Shown: positions 44,467 through 53,590, counted from the first letter of the stretch. The stretch: DNA of 64,000 bases from Candidatus Parcubacteria bacterium (GCA_021731405.1 JAKFXN010000004.1:12267-76266), one strand, 5' to 3'. The notes: generated from the letters alone by a model not told the origin. Made by a program: numbers and translations.

Positions 44467-46455
44467 ATGTCAGGGATACGGGATCAGCAGAATATGGATG
44501 ATTTGCGCAAAAGACTCTACGAGCGTGATTTTGGAGAGGGTCAAACTAAACGTCACGGACTCACCAGTACAGAAGTGGATGTTTCGCGTGGTTGGGGTGA
44601 TAGCAAAACACCCGCACCAGCTCCAGTCGTACCGCCAGTATCAGAGCAAATGGTCGTACCTGAAACCGCGCCAGAAATGGCTGCTTACGAAGCGCTTACC
44701 CCGCCGGTAGAGACAGTAGAAGAACCAGTGAAAAGGAAACGCTCTTATCGAATGATTATTGTCATTGCGTGTGTCGGGCTATTTATCGTAGCGGCGCTAG
44801 TCTCAAGCGCCTTCCTCTTTTTTGGTACCAATCAAATATCAGCCCGCAATATCAGCATCTCGCTCACGGCACCATTTTCAGTGGCGGCAGGAGAGAAACT
44901 TGGTATACAGGTGAGTGTAGCCAACCAAAACACCGTACAGATAGAAGCCGCAACACTCATTCTCAATTACCCAAGTGGCACGAAGACCGCTGATGCTGAA
45001 GCAAAAGACTTATATGAAGAACGGGTCCCAATTGAAGTGCTGACCCCCGGCCAGGCGCTCAATATTCCAGTCAACGTAATTTTGTTTGGTGAAGAAAACG
45101 AAGAGAAGGAGATTAAAGCGGTTATTGAATATCGAGTGGCGGGTTCAAACGGCACCTTCTTCAAAGACGCTGATCCAATTAAGGTAAAAATAAATTCTTC
45201 ACCACTTGTCGTGCGAGTTGATGCGGTAGAAAAAGTTTCCTCAGGCCAAGAAATAGAAATCAAAATTACCCTGCAATCAAACGCCTCTGTAGTGCAGCGA
45301 AATATTCTTGTCGAGGCGGCGTTCCCAAATAGCTTCACGTTCTTGAATGCAGACCCGCAACCAGCGTATGGTCAAAACGTCTGGCTTGTTCCCGAGATTT
45401 TACCAGAAAGCGCGCAAACCATTACACTACGCGGCCGAGTGCGCGGCGTGGCTAAAGAGCAAGCACAAATACAGATAGCGGTCGGGGCGCCACGTTCAGA
45501 CAATCAATTTATTATGGGTTCAGTACTCTCAAAGGCTGATACAAACTACGAGATAGAACGACCATTTATTGATGTTTTAGTTGATATCAATCAAGACACC
45601 GACGGTGAGGCGGTAGTGGATGCTGGTCTGGACGCTAATGTAGCGGTGCGGGTAAAAAATACGCTCGATGAAACTATCTACGATATGCGTGTCGAAGTCT
45701 CTCCAAACGGAAACCTGATTCGCGACAATCAGCTCTTGGTCCCGACTGGTTTTTATGACACTGACTCAAAGACTATCCGTTATGAAGTATCAGGCATGCC
45801 CTCACTCGCTGAGGTACGACCTGGGGAAACGCGAGACTTTCTCTTTACCGTACGGCCAGATATAAATCAGAACACTGCATCATTTTCTGTTTCTACAAAT
45901 GTATACGCGCGCCGCGTAGGGGAAGCCAATGCCGCTGAAGAGATTGTTGGAACAGCACTGGCTGAAGCAAAGTATTCATCAACTATCTTGATAGACTCTC
46001 AGGTCGGTCGAAGCGATGGACCATTTACTGATACGGGGTCAGTGCCACCTGTGGCAAACGCCGAGACGACCTACACCCTTACCTTTGCCGCAGCAGCAGG
46101 AGTAAATGACCTTACGGGCGCAGTGATGACCACTACCTTGCCGCAGTACGTGATATGGCTGAACGAGTATGACGGAGAAGGGACAGTCGAATACAATCCA
46201 GTTGCCAAACAGCTTCGCTGGAATGTCGGTTCACTTGGTGCAAAAACCGCCAAACAGCTTCAGGTGCAAGTCTCACTCTTGCCAAGTGTGACACAAGTTG
46301 GTACAACACCAGTACTCGTTGGTTTACAGGAGTTTCGTGCCACTGACCGATTTACCGAGGTGGGACTCCGTACATCACGATTACCGCTCAGTACTGAGCT
46401 TTCGACCGAAGCAGGCTTTGATAAAAACAACGGAGTTGTAGAAAGCGCACGGTAG
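44467..46455 (+). CDS. Large single-span surface protein with repeated Ig-like domains
   Basis: 662 residues. The cytoplasmic N-terminus (about 1-95) is charged and Pro-rich; one transmembrane helix (IIVIACVGLFIVAALVSSAF, about 95-118) follows; the remaining about 545 residues are outside and beta-rich. Blocks of the DUF11/CARDB type recur: ISISLTAPFSVAAGEKLGIQVSVANQN near 128, LVVRVDAVEKVSSGQEIEIKI near 243, IDVLVDINQDTDGEAVVDAGLDANVAVRVKN near 360 and VANAETTYTLTF near 526. No catalytic motif is seen. It is probably an envelope scaffold or adhesin. TATACT lies 11 nt before the ATG (44467), with a leader of about 5 nt. Confidence 0.75.
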   Translation: MSGIRDQQNMDDLRKRLYERDFGEGQTKRHGLTSTEVDVSRGWGDSKTPAPAPVVPPVSEQMVVPETAPEMAAYEALTPPVETVEEPVKRKRSYRMIIVIACVGLFIVAALVSSAFLFFGTNQISARNISISLTAPFSVAAGEKLGIQVSVANQNTVQIEAATLILNYPSGTKTADAEAKDLYEERVPIEVLTPGQALNIPVNVILFGEENEEKEIKAVIEYRVAGSNGTFFKDADPIKVKINSSPLVVRVDAVEKVSSGQEIEIKITLQSNASVVQRNILVEAAFPNSFTFLNADPQPAYGQNVWLVPEILPESAQTITLRGRVRGVAKEQAQIQIAVGAPRSDNQFIMGSVLSKADTNYEIERPFIDVLVDINQDTDGEAVVDAGLDANVAVRVKNTLDETIYDMRVEVSPNGNLIRDNQLLVPTGFYDTDSKTIRYEVSGMPSLAEVRPGETRDFLFTVRPDINQNTASFSVSTNVYARRVGEANAAEEIVGTALAEAKYSSTILIDSQVGRSDGPFTDTGSVPPVANAETTYTLTFAAAAGVNDLTGAVMTTTLPQYVIWLNEYDGEGTVEYNPVAKQLRWNVGSLGAKTAKQLQVQVSLLPSVTQVGTTPVLVGLQEFRATDRFTEVGLRTSRLPLSTELSTEAGFDKNNGVVESAR

Positions 46456-46480
46456 TATACACTAGGATTTCAAACACATT

Positions 46481-47869
46481 ATGATAAAAGACAGCATGGA
46501 CAAAGTAGTATCACTTTGTAAGCGGAGAGGTTTTGTATTTCAGGGTAGTGAAATCTACGGCGGTTTGGCCGGGGTCTTTGACTTTGGTCCGATGGGAGTT
46601 GAGCTTTTAAATAATCTTAAACGGTCTTGGTGGAAAGCCAATGTCTACGACAAAGAAAACTATTACGGACTTGATTCAGGAATGTTCAAGCATCCACGAG
46701 TTTGGGATGCGAGTGGGCATACTTCAGGATTCTCTGACCCTCTCTCGGAGTGTCGTGAGTGTAATACACGTATTCGTGTCGATAAGGAGCTAGGGAAAAT
46801 TGGTATTGAAGCTGACGAAAAAATGTCTGAAGAGGAGATAAATAAATTATTTGACGAGAACCGAGACAAAATTGTTTGCCCAAAGTGTGGTCAAAAGAAT
46901 TTTACGTCAGTGAAAGCTTTTAACTTGCTAATTAAATCGAACCTAGGAGACTTTACTGGAGAAGGGAGTGAACCAGTGTATCTTCCTGGAGAGGCTTGTC
47001 AGGGTATTTATCTTGATTACAAAAACATTGTTGATTCAATGTCACCAAAGCTACCGTTTGGTATCGTACAAATTGGTAAAGCGTTTCGTAACGAAATCTC
47101 ACCGCGGAACTTTCTGTTTCGTACGCGCGAGCTTGAGCAAGCAGACACACAACTTTTTGTTAAGCCAAACCAAAATAAAGAAGCTTACGAGCAAGTAAAG
47201 CAGGATCGTCTCAATTGGTATCTTTCAATTGGTATCAAACCAGAAAATCTCCGCTGGAAGCAGCATGCCAATCTTGTATTTTATGCATCTGATGCATGGG
47301 ACATTGAATACAATTTCCCGGGACTTGGTTTTGATGAGCTAGAAGGAATTCATGACCGCACCAATTATGATCTCACTCAGCATATGGAATTTTCTGGTGC
47401 TGATTTACGATACACTGATCCTGAAACGGGGGAGAAGTATATACCATGGATTCTCGAAACTTCTGTTGGTATGGGACGTATGTTCTTGGCAGTAATATCT
47501 GACGCGTACCACGAAGAGGAAATGGATGGGTCTACACGAGTGGTATTGAAACTTCATAAAGATCTTGCTCCATATCGCGTCGCTGTCTCGCCACTTCTAA
47601 AGAACAAACCAGAACTAGTAGAGAAAGCGCGAGAAGTATTTAAACTACTTAAGAAGGAGTTTGGAAATGTAGCGTGGGACGATAATGGCAATATTGGTAA
47701 GCGGTACCGACGCCAAGACGAGATTGGTACCCCAGCTTGTATTGTTATCGATTTTGAAACGCTCGGACAAGAAAAACCAGAGCTTAAAGACACGGTAACA
47801 GTTCGTGACCGTGACACTGGGGAGCAGATACGAGTTGCTATCGCAGACCTTATCTCTCATCTCAAATAA
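46481..47869 (+). CDS. glyS: Glycyl-tRNA synthetase (alpha2 dimeric type)
   Basis: 462 residues, the class II homodimer type, not the GlyQ/GlyS tetramer. VSLCKRRGFVFQGSEIYGGLAGVFDFGPMGVEL (about 7-39, in consecutive segments), PRVWDASGHTSGFSDPL (motif 1 area), the zinc-type Cys pairs CRECN and CPKCG, IGKAFRNEISPRNFLFRTREL (motif 2, about 203-223) and VGMGRMFLAV (motif 3) are present. The anticodon-binding domain starts near DLAPYRVAVSPL. Cytoplasmic. Start 46481 or 46496. A bidirectional terminator follows. Confidence 0.96.
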   Translation: MIKDSMDKVVSLCKRRGFVFQGSEIYGGLAGVFDFGPMGVELLNNLKRSWWKANVYDKENYYGLDSGMFKHPRVWDASGHTSGFSDPLSECRECNTRIRVDKELGKIGIEADEKMSEEEINKLFDENRDKIVCPKCGQKNFTSVKAFNLLIKSNLGDFTGEGSEPVYLPGEACQGIYLDYKNIVDSMSPKLPFGIVQIGKAFRNEISPRNFLFRTRELEQADTQLFVKPNQNKEAYEQVKQDRLNWYLSIGIKPENLRWKQHANLVFYASDAWDIEYNFPGLGFDELEGIHDRTNYDLTQHMEFSGADLRYTDPETGEKYIPWILETSVGMGRMFLAVISDAYHEEEMDGSTRVVLKLHKDLAPYRVAVSPLLKNKPELVEKAREVFKLLKKEFGNVAWDDNGNIGKRYRRQDEIGTPACIVIDFETLGQEKPELKDTVTVRDRDTGEQIRVAIADLISHLK

Positions 47870-47871
47870 TT

Positions 47872-47903
47872 AAAAAAACCGAAGCCTAGGCTTCGGTTTT
47901 TTT
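47872..47903. terminator. Bidirectional terminator between glyS and the small membrane gene
   Basis: AAAAAAACCGAAGCC with loop TAG and mirrored arm ending in T7. Confidence 0.92.
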
Positions 47904-48069
47904 AATACCTCGAAATCTTGAACATCACCCAGATTCCTATACAGGCGCCAATAGCATTTCCAATTACGCTGGCCATCGAGAAGCCAGCGGCTCCCCACAG
48001 GGCTGGTATGTATCCGCCCAAGAGTCCACCGACAAACATACCAAGATAAATAAGACGCTTTGATTCCAT
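47902..48069 (-). CDS. Small two-span membrane protein with glycine-zipper pattern
   Basis: 55 residues on the minus strand, MESKRLIYLGMFVGGLLGGY followed by a second hydrophobic, Gly/Ala-rich helix and FKISRY. Two transmembrane helices with GxxxG spacing are likely. Support: TATACT stands 7 nt before the ATG on the same strand (48077-48082), and the stop codon lies at the edge of a terminator. The shift of frame from overlapping frames is clear because only this frame gives a membrane-like protein. No family recognised. Confidence 0.65.
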   Translation of the reverse strand: MESKRLIYLGMFVGGLLGGYIPALWGAAGFSMASVIGNAIGACIGIWVMFKISRY

Positions 48070-48076
48070 AGCTATA

Positions 48077-48082
48077 AGTATA
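48077..48082 (-). promoter_or_regulatory. -10 box for the small membrane gene, leaderless type
   Basis: TATACT on the minus strand, 7 nt before ATG 48069. Confidence 0.45.
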
Positions 48083-48130
48083 GCGCATGCTGGCTGTTAT
48101 ATTTTCCTTGCTGTGGTAGGATATTTTTAC

Positions 48131-49579
48131 ATGAAAGACTTAAAAGCCCGCTACATTACTACTACCTTACCGTACGTAAACTCTGATCCTCATATTGGGC
48201 ATGCTCAGGAATTTATCCAAGCAGATGCCCTTGCTCGCTACTGGCGCGAGCTTGGATACGATGTTTTTTTTAATACTGGTACTGATGAACATGGTCAGAA
48301 AATCGCTCAGAAGGCTGACGAAAAAGGTGAAGATCGCCAGGTTTATGTTGACCACTATGCAGAGGAGTTTAAGAAACTTGGTGGTGCACTAAACCTCTCG
48401 TTTGATAATTTCATCCGTACTACCGACGAAGGACATAAAGCAGCAGCACAAGAGATTTGGCGTCGCTGTGAAGCCAAAGGCGATATCTACAAAAAGAAGT
48501 ACAGTGGACTGTACTGTGTAGGGTGTGAACTTTTTTATAAAATTGATGAGCTCGACGAAAATAAGTGTTGCAAAATCCATGGCAAACCAGTAACTGAAAT
48601 CGAAGAAGAAAACTATTTTTTCAAACTCTCAAATTACCAAAACTATCTTGAAGAGTATTTGAGTGTAGAAGGGGTCATACTTCCAGAGTGGCGGAGGCTT
48701 GAAGCTATTAATTTTGTGAAAGGAGGTCTCGAAGACTTTAGTATTTCCCGTGAAAAGGAACGTCTCAATTGGGGTGTGCCTGTACCAGGTGACGAAAACC
48801 AAGTTATGTACGTATGGTTTGATGCTCTTACCAACTACATCTCGACACTCGGCTGGCCAGAGGAAGAAGGTAATTTCAAAAAGTATTGGATTGATGGAGA
48901 GGTAATACAAGTAGCGGGTAAAGACCAGGTGCGCTTCCAGTCTGTTATGTGGCAAGCGATGCTTAAGAGTGCTGGGGTGAAAGCCACTGACAAAGTGGTG
49001 TATCACGGCTTTATTAATAGTGGCGGACAAAAGATGTCTAAGTCACTAGGGAACGTGATTTCACCATACGAACTAATTGCAAAGTACGGGACTGATGCGA
49101 CTCGCTACTTGCTGCTTCGTCACGTTCATCCCTTTGATGATTCAGATGTCACTTGGGAAAAGCTCGATGAATGGTACACCGCCAATCTGGTAAATGGACT
49201 TGGCAACCTCGTCTCTCGTGTCATGAAGATGGCTGAGACACATCTAACAACTCCAGTTGCGGTAGAGGAGACTCCGCTCGAAGAGTCGTTTACAAAACTC
49301 ATGAATGAGTACCAACTGGCGCAAGCGCTCGATCTTATCTTTAGTCATATCCAAAAAGGAGACGAATATATCCAAAGTACTGAACCGTTCAAGAAAATTA
49401 AAAGTGAAGTTGAGAGTGAGCGCGAAGAAGCGCTTGCAGTAATCGCAAAGCTTGTTCAGCACGTGTATACCCTCACGAATTACCTAAAGCCTCTTATGCC
49501 TGAAACAGCGGTTCTTATAGAAGAGGCGGTCAAAGCAAACAAAAAACCGGAAAATCTTTTCGGTCGGCTAGAAAAATAG
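48131..49579 (+). CDS. metG: Methionyl-tRNA synthetase, without C-terminal tRNA-binding domain
   Basis: 482 residues. RYITTTLPYVNSDPHIGHAQE (about 6-26, in part) carries the HIGH motif; TDEHGQKIAQKA is the usual amino-acid-site block; CVGCELFY and the following CCKIHGKP are a partial zinc knuckle; GQKMSKSLGNVI (about 300-311) is KMSKS. The protein ends at the helical anticodon-binding domain (LFGRLEK), so the Trbp111-like domain of longer MetRS is missing; a separate gene at 834-1166 encodes it. TAGGAT lies 8 nt before the ATG. The next gene begins after 1 nt. Confidence 0.95.
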   Translation: MKDLKARYITTTLPYVNSDPHIGHAQEFIQADALARYWRELGYDVFFNTGTDEHGQKIAQKADEKGEDRQVYVDHYAEEFKKLGGALNLSFDNFIRTTDEGHKAAAQEIWRRCEAKGDIYKKKYSGLYCVGCELFYKIDELDENKCCKIHGKPVTEIEEENYFFKLSNYQNYLEEYLSVEGVILPEWRRLEAINFVKGGLEDFSISREKERLNWGVPVPGDENQVMYVWFDALTNYISTLGWPEEEGNFKKYWIDGEVIQVAGKDQVRFQSVMWQAMLKSAGVKATDKVVYHGFINSGGQKMSKSLGNVISPYELIAKYGTDATRYLLLRHVHPFDDSDVTWEKLDEWYTANLVNGLGNLVSRVMKMAETHLTTPVAVEETPLEESFTKLMNEYQLAQALDLIFSHIQKGDEYIQSTEPFKKIKSEVESEREEALAVIAKLVQHVYTLTNYLKPLMPETAVLIEEAVKANKKPENLFGRLEK

Positions 49580-49580
49580 T

Positions 49581-50150
49581 ATGCGAAATGCAATCATCCT
49601 TCACGGAAATGGTGACAAAGAAGAGTATTATTCTGCGGACTATCCATCAGCGAGTAATTCCCATTGGCTTCCTTGGTTGCAGAAGCAATTACTTATAAAT
49701 GATATAAGTGCACAAACACCCGAGATGCCCCATAGTTACGCACCAGACTACGCAGTATGGAGCCGTGAGCTTGAGAGATATGATATAGGCCCAGAAACAA
49801 TTTTAGTAGGACACTCAAGCGGAGCAGGTTTTTTGGTACGTTGGTTGTCAGAACACAAGGATGTAAATGTAGGAAAAGTTATTTTGGTGGCACCGTGGCT
49901 TGATCCAAATCGTGAAGATAAAACAGACTTCTTTGATTTTAAAATTGACCACCATCTCGGCTCTCGAACTAAAGGTCTTACCATCCTTAGTAGCGATAAT
50001 GATACTGATGATGTTAAGGAGAGTGTAAGAATCATCGCTCTATCAGTAAGTCGAAATACACATACGTTACTTCACGGACAGGGTCATTTTGTAGGTGAAG
50101 AATTTCGTACCAAAGGATTCCCTGAGTTACTTGAAGAAATTTTAAAATAA
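49581..50150 (+). CDS. RBBP9/YdeN-like serine hydrolase (alpha/beta fold)
   Basis: 189 residues. AIILHGNGDKE (about 4-14) is the oxyanion-hole strand; ETILVGHSSGAGFLVRWL (about 72-89) holds the nucleophile Ser in GHSSG; SSDNDTDDV (about 136-144) provides an Asp and HGQGHFVGEEF (about 162-172) the His. The size and motifs fit the RBBP9/YdeN family of small esterase-like hydrolases. It starts 1 nt after metG and ends 1 nt before tatD, so it is in one operon with them. Natural substrate unknown. Confidence 0.85.
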   Translation: MRNAIILHGNGDKEEYYSADYPSASNSHWLPWLQKQLLINDISAQTPEMPHSYAPDYAVWSRELERYDIGPETILVGHSSGAGFLVRWLSEHKDVNVGKVILVAPWLDPNREDKTDFFDFKIDHHLGSRTKGLTILSSDNDTDDVKESVRIIALSVSRNTHTLLHGQGHFVGEEFRTKGFPELLEEILK

Positions 50151-50151
50151 A

Positions 50152-51009
50152 ATGAAATACACCTGTATCGACACCCATACCCACCTCAATCTTCCGGCTT
50201 TTGCGCAGGATAGGGAAGAAGTGCTCGCTCGAACGCTCGCTGATAACGTGGCGCATATCAATGTCGGTACTACTGAAGCTACGAGCAAACTCGCCGTAGA
50301 GATTGCGGACGCGAATGAAGGTTCGTGGGCGATTATTGGGCTTCACCCCATACAGACTGCGCCAGGTAGCGAAGACGAAGAGGAGACACGGGGCGGTACG
50401 CCGCATTCACATACCCCAGAAGTTTTTAACCCTGACTTCTATCGCGCTTTGGCGAAAAGCCCCAAAGTCGTCGGTATTGGGGAATGTGGCTTTGACTACT
50501 ACCATACTGAAAAAGGGAGCTATAGTGTGCAAGAAGAGGCCTTTATAGCCCAAATACAGCTCGCAAATGAGTTAGGACTGCCACTGATGATCCATACTCG
50601 TGGCCCAAAGCCAGGTGAGGAAAGTCCAACTGGACGCAGTGTCTATGCAGATGTTTTGGCAGTCTTGAAGCAATACGCCAAGGTACCCGGAAATATCCAT
50701 TTTTATGCTGGTACCAGAGAGGAGGCAGATACATTTTTTGATATCGGCTTTACGGTTTCTTTTACGGGAGTGATTACCTTTGCCAAGGTGTATGAAGATA
50801 TGGTGCGAGATATCCCACTTTCACTCATGCACGCTGAAACGGATTCGCCATATGTGGCACCTGTACCATATCGCGGTCAGCGCTGTGAGCCGCGCTATGT
50901 AGCTGAGGTGGCAAAAAAGATTGCGGAGATAAAGCAACTTCCGCTAGAAGAAGTACAAGAGCAATTACTCAAAAATGCCGAGAAGCTCTACAATATAAAC
51001 CTTCATTAA
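50152..51009 (+). CDS. tatD: TatD-family metal-dependent DNase
   Basis: 285 residues. CIDTHTHLNLPAF (about 4-16) holds the first metal-binding HxH, VGIGECGFDYY (about 106-116) the Glu, LPLMIHTRG (about 142-150) a His, NIHFYAG (about 180-186) another, and HAETDSPYVAP (about 226-236) the Asp. This is the complete TatD set. TatD proteins are 3'-5' exonucleases implicated in DNA repair and D-aminoacyl-tRNA deacylation. An insertion of about 20 charged residues follows the GLHPIQT segment. It is the last gene of metG-hydrolase-tatD, before a terminator. Confidence 0.93.
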   Translation: MKYTCIDTHTHLNLPAFAQDREEVLARTLADNVAHINVGTTEATSKLAVEIADANEGSWAIIGLHPIQTAPGSEDEEETRGGTPHSHTPEVFNPDFYRALAKSPKVVGIGECGFDYYHTEKGSYSVQEEAFIAQIQLANELGLPLMIHTRGPKPGEESPTGRSVYADVLAVLKQYAKVPGNIHFYAGTREEADTFFDIGFTVSFTGVITFAKVYEDMVRDIPLSLMHAETDSPYVAPVPYRGQRCEPRYVAEVAKKIAEIKQLPLEEVQEQLLKNAEKLYNINLH

Positions 51010-51042
51010 AAAACCGCTGGACTAAGTCCAGCGGTTTTTTAA
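51007..51042. terminator. Bidirectional terminator between tatD and the VanY-type gene
   Basis: AAAAAACCGCTGGACT and mirrored arm with a 3-4 nt loop, T6. Confidence 0.92.
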
Positions 51043-51044
51043 CT

Positions 51045-51983
51045 CTAATCAAATATTTTTACTAGGTACTCATCAATGGTGCGCTGGTCCCAGGTATAGA
51101 AGTCTGCGTTTTCTCGACGAAGGTCGGAAGCCAAGTCGATACCGACAAAGCGCCAGTGCCAGGGTTCAAATACGTAGAATCCGTTGTCTTCAGGATAGGA
51201 AAGTATAAATCCGTACTTATGAGCATTCTCAAGCAGCCATTTGTATTCTTCGGTCTGAGCGAAACTGGTGTACGCTCCGCCAGTAACTTGGTCACTGATG
51301 TCTACGGTGGTCCCAAGTTGGTGTTCTGAGTAGCCCTGGTCGGCCGAGAAGGCGTTGGCGCCACTTCCATACACCTGTGTGTACTGACCTTTTAGTGATT
51401 GCTGTTCATCAAAAGAGCGGTAGGCAGAAAGTACCTTTAAGTCCATCCCGTCGTTTTCTGCGTCATCAAGCATGTCGTTCAGGAAGTCGATTGCGTCACC
51501 ATGGAAGTACTGCTCTTGTCTTCCAGGCAAAATATATTTTGTTTCTATCTTCGACAACTTCATTGGTACAAAGTTTTCATTCAGGAAGTAGGTACGTGAA
51601 TATTTTTGTAAGAGTTCCTCGTCTGTTTTTGAAAGTTTGTCGAGAATACCAACGGTGCCAGAAATAGCTTTAATTTGATCTTCAAAGTCTTCGTTTTTGT
51701 CTTCTTCATGTCGTAAGTCACGTTCGACATCTTCGAGTTCTTCAGCGGTCATTGAGAGACGTTCCGCCAGTTCAGCAATAGTTGAGCTCGCTATCTCTCG
51801 TTCAGTCCTGAAGTTTCTAGAAGAAGAAGCATTTTCAGCCGCAAAATAGTTGAGTTCTTCTTGCAGGGAGCTAATGGTGTTGGCTTGGCTACGATTTTGG
51901 ATGATAACAAACACCAGTGTCGCCAAAATGACTACAAAGGCGCTAATAGCGAGGATATTTTTTGTTCTATCTTTTATTTCCAT
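51045..51983 (-). CDS. VanY-type D-alanyl-D-alanine carboxypeptidase, membrane-anchored
   Basis: 312 residues. An N-terminal membrane anchor (NILAISAFVVILATLVFVII, about 8-27) precedes a coiled-coil stretch (about 30-110) and a C-terminal VanY/LdcB-type peptidase (about 150-310). Zinc motifs: LSAYRSFDEQ, YSEHQLGTTVDI (the SxHxxGxAxD form) and EPWHWRFVG. It would trim stem peptides of peptidoglycan outside the membrane. Start 51983 (MEIKDRTKN) is chosen because TAGAAT lies 7 nt upstream; 51992 is possible. It converges with tatD and is divergent from rpsF. Confidence 0.88.
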   Translation of the reverse strand: MEIKDRTKNILAISAFVVILATLVFVIIQNRSQANTISSLQEELNYFAAENASSSRNFRTEREIASSTIAELAERLSMTAEELEDVERDLRHEEDKNEDFEDQIKAISGTVGILDKLSKTDEELLQKYSRTYFLNENFVPMKLSKIETKYILPGRQEQYFHGDAIDFLNDMLDDAENDGMDLKVLSAYRSFDEQQSLKGQYTQVYGSGANAFSADQGYSEHQLGTTVDISDQVTGGAYTSFAQTEEYKWLLENAHKYGFILSYPEDNGFYVFEPWHWRFVGIDLASDLRRENADFYTWDQRTIDEYLVKIFD

Positions 51984-52011
51984 GCCTTCCATTCTAACAT
52001 GCGAGGGTGTC

Positions 52012-52040
52012 TTGAATAACCTTAGATTTCGTGGTAAGGT
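52012..52040 (+). promoter_or_regulatory. Promoter of rpsF-ssb(-rpsR)
   Basis: TTGAAT (52012-52017), 17 nt, TAAGGT (52035-52040). Confidence 0.6.
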
Positions 52041-52072
52041 ACTCCCGTTACTAATTAAGTTCCTGAGACAAA

Positions 52073-52624
52073 ATGTCAGAAACAAATATGCCAGCAGCCG
52101 AAGCAGCTGTAGCAAGTGAAAAAGAAGTCACAAGCTATGAGTTTGCTTTCCACGTTCTTCCAACGGTTGCTGAAGGGGAAGTACCAAGTGTCGTTGAGAT
52201 TCTCAAGGCACATATTACTAAAGCTGGTGGTGAAATCTTCGATGAGGAAGCCCCAAAACGATTTGATCTAGCATACGAGATTTCAAAGTATCTTGAAGGC
52301 AAAAATCGAAAGTTCAGTAGTGCTTACTTCGGTTGGGTGCGATTTCGCCTCGACGCTGCAAGCCTCACTGCTCTTACTGAACACCTAGAAGGTACCAAAG
52401 AAGTATTACGATACCTCCTTGTTAAGCTTACAAAGGTAGAAGAGCAAAACCCATTTAAGTTCCACGATTCAATTGTAGACCGAAAGGTTCGCACTATCAG
52501 TGATGAAGAAATGGCTGAAGTTGAAGCTCTTGCAGCTGCCGAAGTAGAGGGAGAAGTCGTCGTAGACGACGTTTCAGAAGACGTTGTAGCAGTGGATGGC
52601 AAAGAAGTGGAGGAGACAGTATAA
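52073..52624 (+). CDS. rpsF: 30S ribosomal protein S6, with terminal extensions
   Basis: 183 residues, much longer than the 95-135 usual. The S6 fold is recognisable in YEFAFHVLPTVAEGE (about 22-36), ILKAHITKAGGEIFDEEAPKRFDLAYEI (about 43-70, in consecutive segments), YFGWVRFRLDAASLTALTEHL and VLRYLLVKLTK (about 112-122). An N-terminal extension of about 20 residues and a C-terminal acidic, Val/Glu/Asp-rich tail of about 45 residues flank it. S6 binds 16S rRNA with S18, whose gene is in the same operon after ssb. Confidence 0.9.
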   Translation: MSETNMPAAEAAVASEKEVTSYEFAFHVLPTVAEGEVPSVVEILKAHITKAGGEIFDEEAPKRFDLAYEISKYLEGKNRKFSSAYFGWVRFRLDAASLTALTEHLEGTKEVLRYLLVKLTKVEEQNPFKFHDSIVDRKVRTISDEEMAEVEALAAAEVEGEVVVDDVSEDVVAVDGKEVEETV

Positions 52625-52655
52625 TAGCGATACTTAACCACTAACCAACAACAGT

Positions 52656-53108
52656 ATGTACTTAAACAAAGCAATGGTTTATGGAAACCTAACTAGGGAT
52701 CCAGAAATGAAGGCTCTACCAAGCGGTATGCAGGTCTGTTCATTTTCTCTCGCTACCAATCGTGTCTACAACGACCGAGACGGTAAGCGTCAGGAAGCAG
52801 CTGATTATCACAATATTGTGGTCTTCGGTAAGCAAGCAGAAAACTGCGCAAAATACCTTACGAAAGGAAGTAGTACATATGTTGAAGGTCGGATGCAAAC
52901 TCGTAGTTGGGAGAAGGATGGAGTAAAGCAGTATCGCACGGAAGTGATTGCTGACCGAGTCCAATTTGGACCAAAGGGCAGTGGAGCACCAAGTGGCGCC
53001 GCGACAGCTGGAGGAGCTTCTTCAGATTCAGGTAGTGATAAGGGAAGTGCATCGGTGCTACCTGACTACCCAGAGGAGGAGATCAACCCAGAAGACATTC
53101 CTTTTTAA
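52656..53108 (+). CDS. ssb: Single-stranded DNA-binding protein
   Basis: 150 residues. The OB fold occupies about 1-108: MYLNKAMVYGNLTRDPEMKA, VCSFSLATNRVY, ADYHNIVVFGKQAENCAKYLTKGS (about 48-71), YVEGRMQTRSWEKDG. A Gly/Ser-rich linker follows, and the C-terminus EEINPEDIPF is the acidic tip that recruits partner proteins (RecO, polymerase accessories). It lies between rpsF and rpsR as in most bacteria, 31 nt after rpsF. Functions in replication, recombination and repair with RecA and RecO. Confidence 0.96.
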   Translation: MYLNKAMVYGNLTRDPEMKALPSGMQVCSFSLATNRVYNDRDGKRQEAADYHNIVVFGKQAENCAKYLTKGSSTYVEGRMQTRSWEKDGVKQYRTEVIADRVQFGPKGSGAPSGAATAGGASSDSGSDKGSASVLPDYPEEEINPEDIPF

Positions 53109-53120
53109 TCACTGAATATA

Positions 53121-53210
53121 CCTAGTCTACTTTGTTACAACTTCGTTTTTATCGGTCACGGTAGCAATCTACCGCTTCCTCTAAAAACTCGTTGCGCCTC
53201 GTAGACTAGG
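53121..53210. repeat. Structured element between ssb and rpsR (copy B)
   Basis: CCTAGTCTAC (53121-53130) pairs with GTAGACTAGG (53201-53210), with an inner perfect hairpin CGGTAG/CTACCG (53159-53174). Outside, TTTTTAATCA and TGATTAAAA extend the pairing. Read on the minus strand, its core begins CTACGAGGCG and ends AACAAAGTAG, like the element before ileS. It could be a leader controlling rpsR (an S6-S18 site was considered) or a mobile repeat. Confidence 0.5.
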
Positions 53211-53276
53211 CATCTCAATGATTAAAACCAAAAATTATATTTTGAATTTGAAACATTACCAGCCAACAAAGAAAAC

Positions 53277-53480
53277 ATGGAACAACACAACCTACACAAG
53301 AAAGCAGCTCTCGAGCACATTGACTACAAAGACATCACTCGACTTGGCGCTTTTGTAAATCCACACGCACGTATGTTTAGTCGCCGCCGCTCTGGCTTTT
53401 CAGCTAAGGCGCAGCGAGACTTCGCACGCGCAATCAAGCGTTCACGATTTATGGCCCTTATGCCGTACATCCAGCACTAG
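53277..53480 (+). CDS. rpsR: 30S ribosomal protein S18
   Basis: 67 residues, compact. IDYKDITRLGAFVNPHARMFSRRRSGFSAKAQRDFARAIKRSRFMALMPYI (about 15-65) is the S18 core with the rRNA-binding KDI..L..F......I..RR.tG.sak.Qr.l..AIKRAR..ALLPy pattern, here with RRRSGFSAKAQRDFARAIKRSR. It pairs with S6 on the platform of the 30S subunit. A structured 165-bp gap separates it from ssb, and a strong terminator follows. Confidence 0.95.
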   Translation: MEQHNLHKKAALEHIDYKDITRLGAFVNPHARMFSRRRSGFSAKAQRDFARAIKRSRFMALMPYIQH

Positions 53481-53483
53481 GAT

Positions 53484-53520
53484 AAAAAAGAGCGACCCCG
53501 TACGGGGTCGCTCTTTTTTA
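53484..53520 (+). terminator. Intrinsic terminator of rpsR
   Basis: AAAAAAGAGCGACCCCG with mirrored arm, T7. Confidence 0.93.
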
Positions 53521-53590
53521 TTTACAAACCCCAAAAACTTTGCCATAGTACGGTTTGGTGTTTGTTCTACTACATTCAAAGGAGTTTAGC

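Noticed and set aside
53121..53210. Canonical S6-S18 binding leader before rpsR
   Set aside because: Position is suggestive, but the same core occurs before ileS and on the opposite strand, so an S18-specific role is not supported.
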